This document shows positions 1 through 5,966 of a stretch of 14,030 nt of DNA, piece by piece. Location of the stretch: NCBI GenBank assembly GCA_039926025.1, contig JBDSXV010000100.1, forward strand, positions 1-14,030. Direction: 5' to 3'. Source of the DNA: Dokdonella_A sp039926025. GTDB lineage: Bacteria > Pseudomonadota > Gammaproteobacteria > Xanthomonadales > Rhodanobacteraceae. Within the stretch, counting starts at the first letter, position 1; each line of letters starts with the position of its first letter. The notes below the pieces were generated by a model. The model worked only from the letters and a program-made list of their open reading frames with translations, searched no databases and was not told the DNA's origin. A program made the position numbers and the translations under genes.

Positions 1-29
1 TGGCTGCAGTGCGACGCGTGATCGCCCAG

Positions 30-58
30 TTGTCGCAGTTTCGGACAGCGTCTATACT
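30..58 (+). promoter_or_regulatory. Sigma-70 promoter of the tRNA unit
   Basis: TTGTCG (30-35) and TATACT (53-58) are separated by exactly 17 nt, a good sigma-70 arrangement. The tRNA-Thr begins 12 nt after the -10 box, leaving room for only a very short leader. The bases just after the -10 box are GC-rich (CCGCGCCCC), which is the discriminator type seen in stringently controlled stable-RNA promoters; that regulation is inferred. Confidence 0.75.
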
Positions 59-69
59 CCGCGCCCCTT

Positions 70-145
70 GCCGGAATAGCTCAGTTGGTAGAGCGCGTCA
101 TTCGTAATGATGAGGTCGTAGGTTCGATTCCTATTTCCGGCACCA
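70..145 (+). tRNA. tRNA-Thr (anticodon CGT)
   Basis: A 76-nt cloverleaf. The acceptor stem GCCGGAA (70-76) pairs with TTCCGGC (135-141), followed by discriminator A and an encoded CCA (143-145). The D arm has the stem GCTC/GAGC. The anticodon stem CGTCA/TGATG encloses the loop TTCGTAA, giving anticodon CGT, which reads ACG threonine codons. The T arm contains GGTTCGATTCC. It is the first gene of a two-tRNA unit that shares the upstream promoter. Confidence 0.96.
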
Positions 146-152
146 CTCCTGT

Positions 153-218
153 CCCGCCAAGTTGCAGCGGACGGAGGTTTGCGCAGCATTGGTGCTTACC
201 AAGCTGCGCCATGGCGGG
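153..218 (+). other. Structured spacer between the two tRNAs
   Basis: The tRNA spacer has two nested inverted repeats. CCCGCCA (153-159) is the exact reverse complement of TGGCGGG (212-218). Inside it, 181-209 folds as GCGCAGC, a bulged A, TTGGT, a GCTT loop, ACCAA and GCTGCGC: 12 bp with one bulge. No T-run follows, so it is not an intrinsic terminator. In a tRNA-Thr/tRNA-Val precursor such a stem could guide endonuclease processing; this is an inference. Confidence 0.5.
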
Positions 219-251
219 CCGCTTGCGGTGCATGCGACATCAGACAATATC

Positions 252-326
252 GGGCGGTTAGCTCAGCGGTAGAGCATTGCCTTCACACGGCAAGGGTCGC
301 AGGTTCGATCCCTGCACCGCCCACCA
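252..326 (+). tRNA. tRNA-Val (anticodon CAC)
   Basis: A 75-nt cloverleaf. Acceptor stem GGGCGGT (252-258) pairs with ACCGCCC (316-322), with discriminator A and an encoded CCA (324-326). The anticodon stem TTGCC/GGCAA holds the loop TTCACAC, giving anticodon CAC, which reads GUG valine codons. The T arm has GGTTCGATCC. No convincing separate promoter is visible in the preceding spacer, so it is probably co-transcribed with the tRNA-Thr. Confidence 0.96.
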
Positions 327-338
327 GATGTGCAAACG

Positions 339-363
339 GTCAGGCTTCGGCCTGACTTTTTTT
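339..363 (+). terminator. Intrinsic terminator of the tRNA unit
   Basis: A perfect 7-bp stem GTCAGGC/GCCTGAC closed by a stable TTCG tetraloop is followed by seven T residues (357-363). It lies 12 nt after the tRNA-Val CCA end and separates the tRNA unit from mtnA. Confidence 0.92.
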
Positions 364-469
364 GCGCGGCGATCACTGCGTCGCAGTGGGGTCGAAAAAT
401 GGATTCGTTGTCGGCCGATGCCGCAAGCACGGTCCCTGCCGGCGCAGCTGGCCGCATTGCGCCTGCCCC

Positions 470-478
470 TGCTACCCT
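470..478 (+). promoter_or_regulatory. Possible extended -10 promoter for mtnA
   Basis: TGC directly precedes TACCCT (473-478), an extended -10 form (TGn-TAnnnT). No good -35 box lies 16-18 nt upstream. A start near 485 would give mtnA a leader of about 65 nt. A promoter must exist between the tRNA terminator (ending 363) and mtnA (551), and this is the best candidate seen, but weak. Confidence 0.3.
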
Positions 479-550
479 GCGCGCCTCCCAAGCCCATCCC
501 GTTTCCCATGTCCGGCGCGCCTCGATGGTCCCGGCCGCCAGGTATTGTGC

Positions 551-1582
551 ATGAGCATTACGCCACCGACCAGCCACGATTCGATTCGCGCCGTCCTTTG
601 GCGGGGCGATTACCTGCGCTTGCTCGACCAGCGCCACTTGCCGGCTGAGGAAACCTACGTCGATTGCCACAGTGCAGCTGAAGTCGCTGATGCTATCCGC
701 GATCTGGTCGTGCGCGGCGCGCCCGCAATCGGCATTGCGGCAGCCTGGGGCGTCGTCATTGCTGCGAAGGGCGATCCTGCGCACCTCGACGCAGCGCTCG
801 CGTTGCTGCGCGCTGCTCGACCGACGGCGGTCAATCTCATGTGGGCGCTGGATCGCATGAAACGTGCAATTGCGCGTGATGCTGGCGCCGACGCGCTCGC
901 GCACGAGGCGCAGGCGATCCAGGACGAGGATCTCGCCGCCAACCGGCACATGGGTGAATTGGGTGCGGCCTTGCTTGGCACGGAAGTCGGCGTGCTCACG
1001 CATTGCAACACCGGATCGCTCGCGACCGCGGGATTCGGTACCGCCTTGGGTGTCATCCGCGCTGGTGTCAGCAGTGGGCAGATAGCGCGCGTCTTCGCGG
1101 GCGAGACGCGACCCTGGCTCCAGGGTGCACGACTGACGATGTGGGAGTTGTTGCGTGATGGAATCCCGGCGACCCTGGTTGCCGACTCCGCTGCTGCGCA
1201 CCTGATGAAATCAGGTGCCGTCCAGTGGGTCATCGTCGGTGCCGATCGGATCGCTGCCAACGGCGACACCGCCAACAAGATCGGTACCTATCAACTCGCC
1301 ATCAGTGCGCGCCATCACGGCATCAAGTTCATGGTCGTCGCGCCCTCATCGACAGTCGACATGTCGACGCTGAGCGGCGCCGCTATCGAAATCGAACTTC
1401 GTTCGCCGGATGAGCTCTTTGCGTATGGCGGACAACGCACCGTGATCGCAGGGGCCAAGGCTTGGAATCCCGTATTCGACGTGACGCCGGCGTCCTTGAT
1501 CGACGCGATCGTGACCGAGCGCGGCATCGTCGAGCATCCCGATGCAAAACGCATGGGCGACATGTTCGGCACCGCTCGCTGA
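551..1582 (+). CDS. mtnA: S-methyl-5-thioribose-1-phosphate isomerase MtnA
   Basis: This cytoplasmic enzyme isomerises 5-methylthioribose-1-phosphate to 5-methylthioribulose-1-phosphate in the methionine salvage pathway, which recycles the methylthioadenosine left by polyamine synthesis. The product is 343 aa, normal for the family. Family signatures are RGAPAIGIAAAWG near residue 56, THCNTGSLAT with the expected catalytic Cys152, and GADRIAANGDTANKIGT with the expected acid Asp232. The frame is open upstream to a TTG at 362, but that would start inside the tRNA terminator tail; the ATG at 551 gives the conserved N-terminus (AVLWRGDYLRLLDQRHLP) and has AGG about 8 nt upstream. No other mtn genes are in the window. 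The GtrA-like gene starts 21 nt downstream and is probably co-transcribed. Confidence 0.95.
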   Translation: MSITPPTSHDSIRAVLWRGDYLRLLDQRHLPAEETYVDCHSAAEVADAIRDLVVRGAPAIGIAAAWGVVIAAKGDPAHLDAALALLRAARPTAVNLMWALDRMKRAIARDAGADALAHEAQAIQDEDLAANRHMGELGAALLGTEVGVLTHCNTGSLATAGFGTALGVIRAGVSSGQIARVFAGETRPWLQGARLTMWELLRDGIPATLVADSAAAHLMKSGAVQWVIVGADRIAANGDTANKIGTYQLAISARHHGIKFMVVAPSSTVDMSTLSGAAIEIELRSPDELFAYGGQRTVIAGAKAWNPVFDVTPASLIDAIVTERGIVEHPDAKRMGDMFGTAR

Positions 1583-1603
1583 CGTTCGGAACGAAGGAAG
1601 AGG

Positions 1604-2017
1604 ATGCTGCGCAAGCAAATTCTGTTGTTCGCGATCGTCGGCGTGGTCGGTTTCGTCGTCGATGCCGGCGTCGTGCAATTGCTCGTGCGCGAATTTGCGA
1701 TCAATCCCTACGGCGCCCGCGTCGTTTCGTTCCTCGCAGCGGCGACGACGACCTGGGGCTTCAATCGGCGTTACACCTTCGCGGGCCACGGAGCCGGCAG
1801 TCGACGACGCGAGTTGCTGCGTTACCTCGTCGCGATGGCGATCGGTTTCGCATTGAACTATGGCGCTTACGTGGTTTGCATTTCGATTTGGCCTCTCGTG
1901 CGTACCGACTGGCCTGCGATTGGCGTGGCAGCGGGTTCGGTGGCGGGGGCGATCGTGAACTTCCTGACCTCAAAGTATTGGATTTTTCGCTCGCCGACGG
2001 CCCATCGGGCGCATTAG
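1604..2017 (+). CDS. GtrA-family small membrane protein
   Basis: A 137-aa hydrophobic protein with four predicted membrane helices at about residues 6-27, 38-56, 72-96 and 104-122. It shows family hallmarks: NRRYTF (54-59) after helix 2, FALNYGAYVV in helix 3, and NFLTSKYWIF (119-128) at the end of helix 4. GtrA-family (PF04138) proteins are thought to act in moving polyprenyl-linked sugars across the inner membrane, or as partners of glycosyltransferases. The ATG at 1604 has a strong Shine-Dalgarno (AAGGAAGAGG just upstream) and lies 21 nt after the mtnA stop, so translation from a shared mRNA is likely. No glycosyltransferase or polysaccharide gene is nearby, so its substrate cannot be deduced from context. 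Confidence 0.88.
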   Translation: MLRKQILLFAIVGVVGFVVDAGVVQLLVREFAINPYGARVVSFLAAATTTWGFNRRYTFAGHGAGSRRRELLRYLVAMAIGFALNYGAYVVCISIWPLVRTDWPAIGVAAGSVAGAIVNFLTSKYWIFRSPTAHRAH

Positions 2018-2157
2018 CGCCGTTCGACATTTGCCCTCGGGCAGGTCCTCGGCGAGGTCCACTTTTCTCACTCGCCCGAGTGCCGGGGCCAATGGCCTTG
2101 GAGAGAGCGTAAGTCCCGCTTCCGGCAGCGAAAAACCTGCTTTGCGGCGCCCTCGCA

Positions 2158-2166
2158 TGGTAAGAT
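2158..2166 (+). promoter_or_regulatory. Candidate extended -10 promoter of gyrA
   Basis: TGG immediately precedes TAAGAT (2161-2166), an extended -10 element (TGn plus a near-consensus hexamer). No clear -35 box is present at 16-18 nt. Transcription would begin near 2173 and give gyrA a leader of roughly 130 nt. Position between gtrA and gyrA supports it; strength is unproven. Confidence 0.45.
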
Positions 2167-2180
2167 TTCGTGTTGTGCCC

Positions 2181-2237
2181 GCGCACGCTGAAAGGCCTGT
2201 GCGCGACCTACGCGAACGTCGCCTGCGGTGCGTTTTT
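2181..2237 (+). promoter_or_regulatory. Structured gyrA leader, possible attenuator
   Basis: Two stems are possible in the putative leader. GCGCAC (2181-2186) pairs with GTGCGC (2199-2204). Further on, AACG (2215-2218), a bulged T, CGCC (2220-2223), loop TGC, GGTG (2227-2230) and CGTT (2231-2234) form an imperfect stem running directly into TTTTT (2233-2237). The latter resembles a weak intrinsic terminator ahead of gyrA. The stem is short and contains a G-T pair. Confidence 0.25.
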
Positions 2238-2301
2238 CCATGCCGAAAAACTCTGCAGAGTCGACGCGCTTCCGGAATTCAAGACTTGCAGAGGTTTCCT
2301 G

Positions 2302-4899
2302 ATGGCTGAGCTGGCCAAAGAAGTCATTCGCGTCAATATCGAGGACGAAGTCCGCAAGAGCTATCTCGATTACGCGATGAGCGTGATCGTCGGGCGCGCG
2401 CTGCCCGACGTGCGCGATGGCCTGAAGCCAGTGCATCGGCGCACCTTGTATGCGATGCACGAAGCGAATACCGCCTGGAACCGTCCGTACGTGAAGTGCG
2501 CGCGCGTGGTGGGCGAGGTGATGGGAAAGTTCCACCCGCATGGCGACTCGTCGATCTATGACGCGTTGGTGCGCATGGCGCAGGATTTCTCGATGCGCTA
2601 CATGCTCGTCGATGGCCAGGGCAACTTCGGCTCGGTCGATGGCGACGAAGCGGCGGCGATGCGCTACACCGAGTGCCGCCTGGAGCGACTCGCTTCGGAG
2701 CTGCTGGCCGATATCGACAAGGAAACCGTCGACTACCAGCCGAACTACGACGAGAAAGAACTCGAGCCGACCGTTCTGCCGACGCGTATTCCGAATCTGC
2801 TGGTGAATGGCTCGTCCGGCATCGCCGTGGGCATGGCGACGAACATTCCGCCGCACAACCTCACTGAAGTGCTGTCCGCGTGCATTGCGCTAATCGACGA
2901 TCCGGAACTTGGCTTCGACGATCTCATGCGCCTCATTCCCGGCCCGGACTTTCCGACGGCGGGCATCATCAATGGCTCTGCCGGTATCGTCGAAGCCTAC
3001 AGGACCGGGCGTGGCCGCATCCTGGTGCGTGCCAAGGCCGAGATCGAGACCGAGGACAACGGTCGCGAAGTCATCATCGTCAGCGAGCTGCCGTATCAGG
3101 TGAACAAGGCGCGGCTGATCGAGAAGATTGCCGAGCTGGTCAAGGAAAAGCGCATCGAGGGCATTACCGAGCTGCGTGACGAATCAGACAAGGACGGCTT
3201 GCGCGTCGTCATTGAAGTGCGACGCGATACCTCGGCCGATGTCCTGCTCAACAACCTGTTCCAGCAGACCCAGCTGCAAGTCACGTTCGGCATCAACATG
3301 GTCGCGTTGCTCGACGGCCAGCCACGCACGCTCGGTCTGCGTGAAATCCTCGACGCATTCATTCGCCACCGCCGCGAAGTCGTCACCCGTCGCACCATCT
3401 TTGATCTGCGCAAGGCGCGTGCGCGTGCACACATCGTCGAAGGTTTGACCGTCGCGCTCGCGAACATTGACGAGATGATCGAGCTCATCAAGACGTCGCC
3501 GAATTCCGATGAAGCGAAACAGCGCATGCTCGCGCGTCGCTGGGAGCCGGGCATGGTACGCGCACTTCTCGCGGCCGCCGGCGCGGAGGCGTCGCGCCCG
3601 GAAGAGATGTCGGTCGAGAACGGTCTGCAGGCTGACGGTTACCAGTTGTCCGAGACTCAGGCCAAGGAAATCCTGGAGATGCGCCTGAACCGCCTGACCG
3701 GGCTGGAGCAGGAAAAACTCAGCGACGAGTACAAGGAACTGCTGCATGCGATCGCCGGGCTCATCGAGATTCTCGAAAATCCGGACGTGCTGCTGAAAAT
3801 CATCCGCGACGAATTCGTTGCATTGAAAGAACAGTACGGCGATGCGCGCCGTACGGCGATCCAGGCCAGTCAGGAAGACCTCGACATCCTCGATCTGATC
3901 GAACCCGAAGACGTCGTCGTCACGCTGTCGCATGCAGGTTATGCGAAGCGTCAGCCGGCAAGCATCTATCGAGCGCAACGCCGCGGCGGCAAGGGTCGTT
4001 CCGCGACGAACATGAAGGAAGAGGATTTCGTCGAGCGTTTGTGGATCGCGAACACGCACGACATCCTGCTCGTGTTCACCAGCGCCGGTCGCGTGTTCTG
4101 GCTCAAGGTCTACAAGTTGCCGGATGCAGGTCCGAATGCACGCGGCAAGCCGATCGTAAATCTGTTGCCGCTTGAGCCCGATGAAAAGGTGCAGGCCGTG
4201 CAGCCGGTGCGCGAGTTCAGCGAAGACCGTTACGTATTCTTCGCGACCCGCAACGGAACGGTGAAGAAGACACCGCTGACCGAGTTCGCGTTCCAGCTGC
4301 AGCGCGGCAAGATCGCCATTGGACTCGATGAGGGCGACGCCCTCGTCGACGTCCAGATCACCGATGGTGCACGCGACATCCTGCTGTTCGCATCCAACGG
4401 CAAGGCCGTGCGCTTCGACGAGAATTCGGTGCGATCGATGGGTCGCACAGCCACCGGCGTCCGGGGCATGCGCCTGGCCGAAGGCGAGCAGGTCGTGAGT
4501 TTGATCGTTCGCGAAGGCGAGGACGATGTCCTCACCGCGACCGAACGTGGTTTCGGAAAACGCACGCCGCTGGTCGATTACCCGCGCAAGGGCCGTGGCA
4601 CGCAGGGCGTCATTGCTATTCAGTGTTCCGAGCGCAACGGCGCGCTGATTGGAGCGGTCCAGCTGGGCGAGAACCACGAGCTCATGCTGATCTCGAACCA
4701 GGGCACCCTCGTGCGTACGCGCGCGAGCGAAATCGCGCTGGTGGGTCGCAACACGCAGGGTGTGACCCTGATCCGTCTGCCTGCCGACGAGGCATTGGTG
4801 GGGGTCGTCAAGGTCGATTCACTCGGCGACGATGACGCTGCCGATGTCGTGTCCGTCGAGGGTGATGGAGCAACGGAGTCGCTGCCACCGAGCGAGTAG
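2302..4899 (+). CDS. gyrA: DNA gyrase subunit A
   Basis: GyrA is the breakage-reunion subunit of the A2B2 gyrase that introduces negative supercoils using ATP. The product is 865 aa, close to the family norm. The winged-helix/tower part comes first: catalytic Tyr122 lies in AAAMRYTE, and the quinolone-determining region reads HPHGDSSIYD (78-87). Residue numbering matches E. coli, with Ser83 and Asp87 in the susceptible state and Ser84 in place of the E. coli Ala. The C-terminal beta-pinwheel starts after about residue 520 and carries the GyrA box QRRGGKG from residue 559, needed for DNA wrapping; the tail is acidic. The frame is open from 2170, but the ATG at 2302 gives the conserved N-terminus (MAELAKEVIRVNIEDE) and has AGAGG 7 nt upstream. 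Confidence 0.99.
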   Translation: MAELAKEVIRVNIEDEVRKSYLDYAMSVIVGRALPDVRDGLKPVHRRTLYAMHEANTAWNRPYVKCARVVGEVMGKFHPHGDSSIYDALVRMAQDFSMRYMLVDGQGNFGSVDGDEAAAMRYTECRLERLASELLADIDKETVDYQPNYDEKELEPTVLPTRIPNLLVNGSSGIAVGMATNIPPHNLTEVLSACIALIDDPELGFDDLMRLIPGPDFPTAGIINGSAGIVEAYRTGRGRILVRAKAEIETEDNGREVIIVSELPYQVNKARLIEKIAELVKEKRIEGITELRDESDKDGLRVVIEVRRDTSADVLLNNLFQQTQLQVTFGINMVALLDGQPRTLGLREILDAFIRHRREVVTRRTIFDLRKARARAHIVEGLTVALANIDEMIELIKTSPNSDEAKQRMLARRWEPGMVRALLAAAGAEASRPEEMSVENGLQADGYQLSETQAKEILEMRLNRLTGLEQEKLSDEYKELLHAIAGLIEILENPDVLLKIIRDEFVALKEQYGDARRTAIQASQEDLDILDLIEPEDVVVTLSHAGYAKRQPASIYRAQRRGGKGRSATNMKEEDFVERLWIANTHDILLVFTSAGRVFWLKVYKLPDAGPNARGKPIVNLLPLEPDEKVQAVQPVREFSEDRYVFFATRNGTVKKTPLTEFAFQLQRGKIAIGLDEGDALVDVQITDGARDILLFASNGKAVRFDENSVRSMGRTATGVRGMRLAEGEQVVSLIVREGEDDVLTATERGFGKRTPLVDYPRKGRGTQGVIAIQCSERNGALIGAVQLGENHELMLISNQGTLVRTRASEIALVGRNTQGVTLIRLPADEALVGVVKVDSLGDDDAADVVSVEGDGATESLPPSE

Positions 4900-4913
4900 C
4901 GGCAGCGCGATCG

Positions 4914-4938
4914 TCAGCGACATCAGCATCGTCGCTGA
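4914..4938 (+). terminator. Stem-loop after gyrA, no T-run
   Basis: TCAGCGAC (4914-4921) pairs with GTCGCTGA (4931-4938): 8 bp with a 9-nt loop, 14 nt after the gyrA stop. It is followed by TTGAACT rather than a T-run, so it may be a 3' stabilising stem or a weak terminator. Confidence 0.3.
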
Positions 4939-4984
4939 TTGAACTAAGGGACTGTGGGAGCCATGGTCTCTGGGAGCGACGGTT

Positions 4985-5050
4985 TGTGGGAGCGGCTTCA
5001 GCCGCGATGCTCTGGCGTGGAATGACACCGAGCAACACCATCCCACCCAA
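4985..5050 (+). repeat. REP-like palindromic repeat, copy 1
   Basis: The core GGGAGCGGCTTCAGCCGC contains the inverted repeat GCGGCT/AGCCGC. Similarity to copy 2 (5129-5194) extends about 40 bp beyond the core through GAATGACAYCGAGCAACACC, so the repeated unit is about 66 bp. Two degenerate half-units (GTGGGAG at 4954-4960 and TGGGAGCG at 4971-4978) precede it. Similar palindromes are, from memory, common in intergenic DNA of Xanthomonadales and pseudomonads; genome-wide copy number cannot be seen here. Confidence 0.8.
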
Positions 5051-5073
5051 CCCTCCCCTTGAAGGGGAGGGCT
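5051..5073. repeat. Purine/pyrimidine hairpin, copy 1
   Basis: Ten bases at 5051-5060 are the exact reverse complement of 5062-5071, separated by a single G, giving a near-perfect palindrome. Its 3' part CCCCTTGAAGGGGAGGGCT (5055-5073) recurs exactly at 5272-5290. No T-run follows. Confidence 0.75.
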
Positions 5074-5088
5074 GAAGCATTGGTGGCA

Positions 5089-5131
5089 GCAACTGTCTGT
5101 AAGTGCAACTGTCTGTAGAGAAACAGTCTGT
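5089..5131. repeat. Short tandem repeat, 16-bp period
   Basis: GCAACTGTCTGTAAGT (5089-5104) is followed by GCAACTGTCTGTAGAG (5105-5120), and then by a partial third unit, AAACAGTCTGT (5121-5131), which runs directly into REP-like copy 2. It looks like slippage or partial duplication within the repeat cluster. Confidence 0.65.
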
Positions 5132-5194
5132 GGGAGCGGCTTCAGCCGCGATGCCTTGGCCTCGAATGACATCGAGCAACACCATCCCCACCCA
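5129..5194 (+). repeat. REP-like palindromic repeat, copy 2
   Basis: Same orientation as copy 1; the first 26 bp (5129-5154) are identical to 4985-5010. Beyond the core the two copies differ at only a few positions up to the CCATCCCACCCA-like segment, after which they diverge. The distance between the copies is 144 bp. Confidence 0.8.
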
Positions 5195-5233
5195 TCGCCC
5201 CCGGCCCACAGGCTCAGCCTTCGGGCGTTCATT

Positions 5234-5264
5234 GGCGCGCGGACTGATGGTCCGCAAGCGCGCC
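5234..5264. repeat. GC-rich stem-loop in the repeat cluster
   Basis: GGCGCGC (5234-5240) pairs with GCGCGCC (5258-5264), and inside it GGAC (5241-5244) pairs with GTCC (5250-5253), leaving a TGATG loop and a GCAA bulge. It lies in the segment present between copy 2 and the second purine-rich hairpin but absent from copy 1. Confidence 0.5.
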
Positions 5265-5270
5265 TCTTCA

Positions 5271-5326
5271 CCCCCTTGAAGGGGAGGGCTTCCCGCGCCG
5301 CGGCTGAAGCCGCTCCCCCAAGGGGG
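5271..5326. repeat. Second purine-rich hairpin plus inverted REP copy
   Basis: CCCCTTGAAGGGGAGGGCT recurs at 5272-5290. Then 5299-5320 is an inverted copy of the REP core, matching its first 21-22 bp with one mismatch. CCCCC (5315-5319) and GGGGG (5322-5326) form a further stem ending 6 bp before the peroxiredoxin stop codon. Opposed to copy 2, it makes a REPIN-like inverted pair that could serve as the 3' structure for transcripts arriving from both sides. Confidence 0.7.
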
Positions 5327-5332
5327 CAGCGA

Positions 5333-5812
5333 TCAGCCGATCGCTTGCAGCATCGACTCCGCGCCGGATACCTTGAACTCGCCCGGCGCCTCGACATGGA
5401 GTTGTTTCACCACGCCGTCCTCCGCGTAAAGCGCGAAGCGCTTGCCGCGCATGCCCATACCGTAACGCGTAGCATCCATCTCCAGACCAAGGGCCTGCGA
5501 AAACGCACCGTTGCCGTCGGCGAGCATCATGAGTCCATCGGGCACTTGCTGCGTCTTGGCCCACGCGTCCATTACGTAGGCGTCGTTGACGGCGATGCAG
5601 GCGATGTCGATTCCGCGCTGGCGGAACACGTCGAAGTGCTCGACGTATCCGGGAAGGTGGCGCGCCGAGCACGTGGGCGTGAATGCGCCAGGCACGGAAA
5701 ACAGAACCACCTTCTTGCCCGCGAAAATCTCGTCGGTCGAGATGGGTTGTACGCCGTCCCTGAGTACGTTCAGGGTCGCGTTCGGAATACGGTCGCCGAT
5801 CTGGATGGTCAT
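5333..5812 (-). CDS. Prx5-type peroxiredoxin
   Basis: A 159-aa thiol peroxidase of the Prx5/PrxII (AhpC-TSA redoxin) family that reduces hydrogen peroxide and organic peroxides in the cytoplasm, usually recycled by glutathione/glutaredoxin or thioredoxin. The active-site motif PGAFTPTCS contains the peroxidatic Cys48 with the preceding Thr45. A second Cys at 72 (DIACIAVND) sits where type II peroxiredoxins carry a resolving cysteine. Length and the N-terminus (MTIQIGDRIPNATL) fit the family. The ATG at 5812 has an AGG-containing site about 8 nt upstream. The gene converges on gyrA across the repeat cluster and diverges from hsp20, suggesting a stress-response neighbourhood. Confidence 0.93.
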   Translation of the reverse strand: MTIQIGDRIPNATLNVLRDGVQPISTDEIFAGKKVVLFSVPGAFTPTCSARHLPGYVEHFDVFRQRGIDIACIAVNDAYVMDAWAKTQQVPDGLMMLADGNGAFSQALGLEMDATRYGMGMRGKRFALYAEDGVVKQLHVEAPGEFKVSGAESMLQAIG

Positions 5813-5839
5813 CGCAAATACCTGCAGGAGTGAAACCTG

Positions 5840-5845
5840 ATCATA
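5840..5845 (-). promoter_or_regulatory. Possible -10 box of the peroxiredoxin gene
   Basis: On the minus strand 5840-5845 reads TATGAT, one mismatch from TATAAT, placing transcription start near 5833 and a leader of about 20 nt. No convincing -35 hexamer is present 16-18 nt upstream. Confidence 0.35.
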
Positions 5846-5889
5846 ACTGCGCCGACTTCGCCGCGTTGCGGCTCTTGAAAAGCGCGTCC

Positions 5890-5917
5890 CTTGAAACTCG
5901 GTTTGGCGTACCTATTT
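5890..5917 (+). promoter_or_regulatory. Sigma-32 (RpoH) type heat-shock promoter of hsp20
   Basis: CTTGAAA (5890-5896) is the exact RpoH -35 consensus, and CCTATTT (5911-5917) matches the -10 core CCCATnT at all but one position, with a 14-nt spacer, in the accepted range. A second CTTGAAA lies 16 nt upstream (5874-5880) without a matched -10. The transcript would start near 5924, about 40 nt before the hsp20 ATG. Confidence 0.7.
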
Positions 5918-5932
5918 TCCGTTCATCGCGGC

Positions 5933-5966
5933 GTTCTTGCCGCAGCCAAATGCGGAGAGCTACATG
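5933..5966 (+). promoter_or_regulatory. Candidate RNA thermometer over the hsp20 ribosome site
   Basis: In the short 5' UTR, GUUCU (5933-5937) can pair with AGAGC (5956-5960), then after a bulged UG, CCGCA (5940-5944) pairs with UGCGG (5951-5955), closed by a GCCAAA loop. This 10-bp bulged stem buries the whole Shine-Dalgarno (GGAGAG, 5954-5959) just 3 nt before the AUG. An alternative upstream hairpin GCGGC/GCCGC (5928-5932/5939-5943) would free it. The UUGC next to a bulge opposite the ribosome site recalls ROSE elements of small heat shock genes. Folding was done by hand. Confidence 0.5.

Noticed and set aside
362..550. N-terminal extension of mtnA to a TTG at 362
   Set aside because: The start would lie in the tRNA terminator tail, and the extra residues are Cys/Arg/Pro-rich without family similarity; the ATG at 551 gives the normal length.
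364..550. SAM-type riboswitch upstream of mtnA
   Set aside because: The methionine-salvage context suggested one, but no recognisable riboswitch core or terminator switch is visible.
263..1201. 312-codon minus-strand frame over tRNA-Val and mtnA
   Set aside because: It runs through a tRNA gene and the terminator, and mtnA on the + strand is well supported.
2170..2301. N-terminal extension of gyrA
   Set aside because: The conserved GyrA N-terminus begins at 2302 with a good Shine-Dalgarno; upstream codons overlap the leader stems.
3184..4677. 497-codon open frame antisense to gyrA
   Set aside because: Shadow of the gyrA coding frame; no recognisable domains and low-complexity composition.
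5813..5963. OxyR site between the peroxiredoxin and hsp20
   Set aside because: No spaced ATAG-type motif set could be recognised in this gap.
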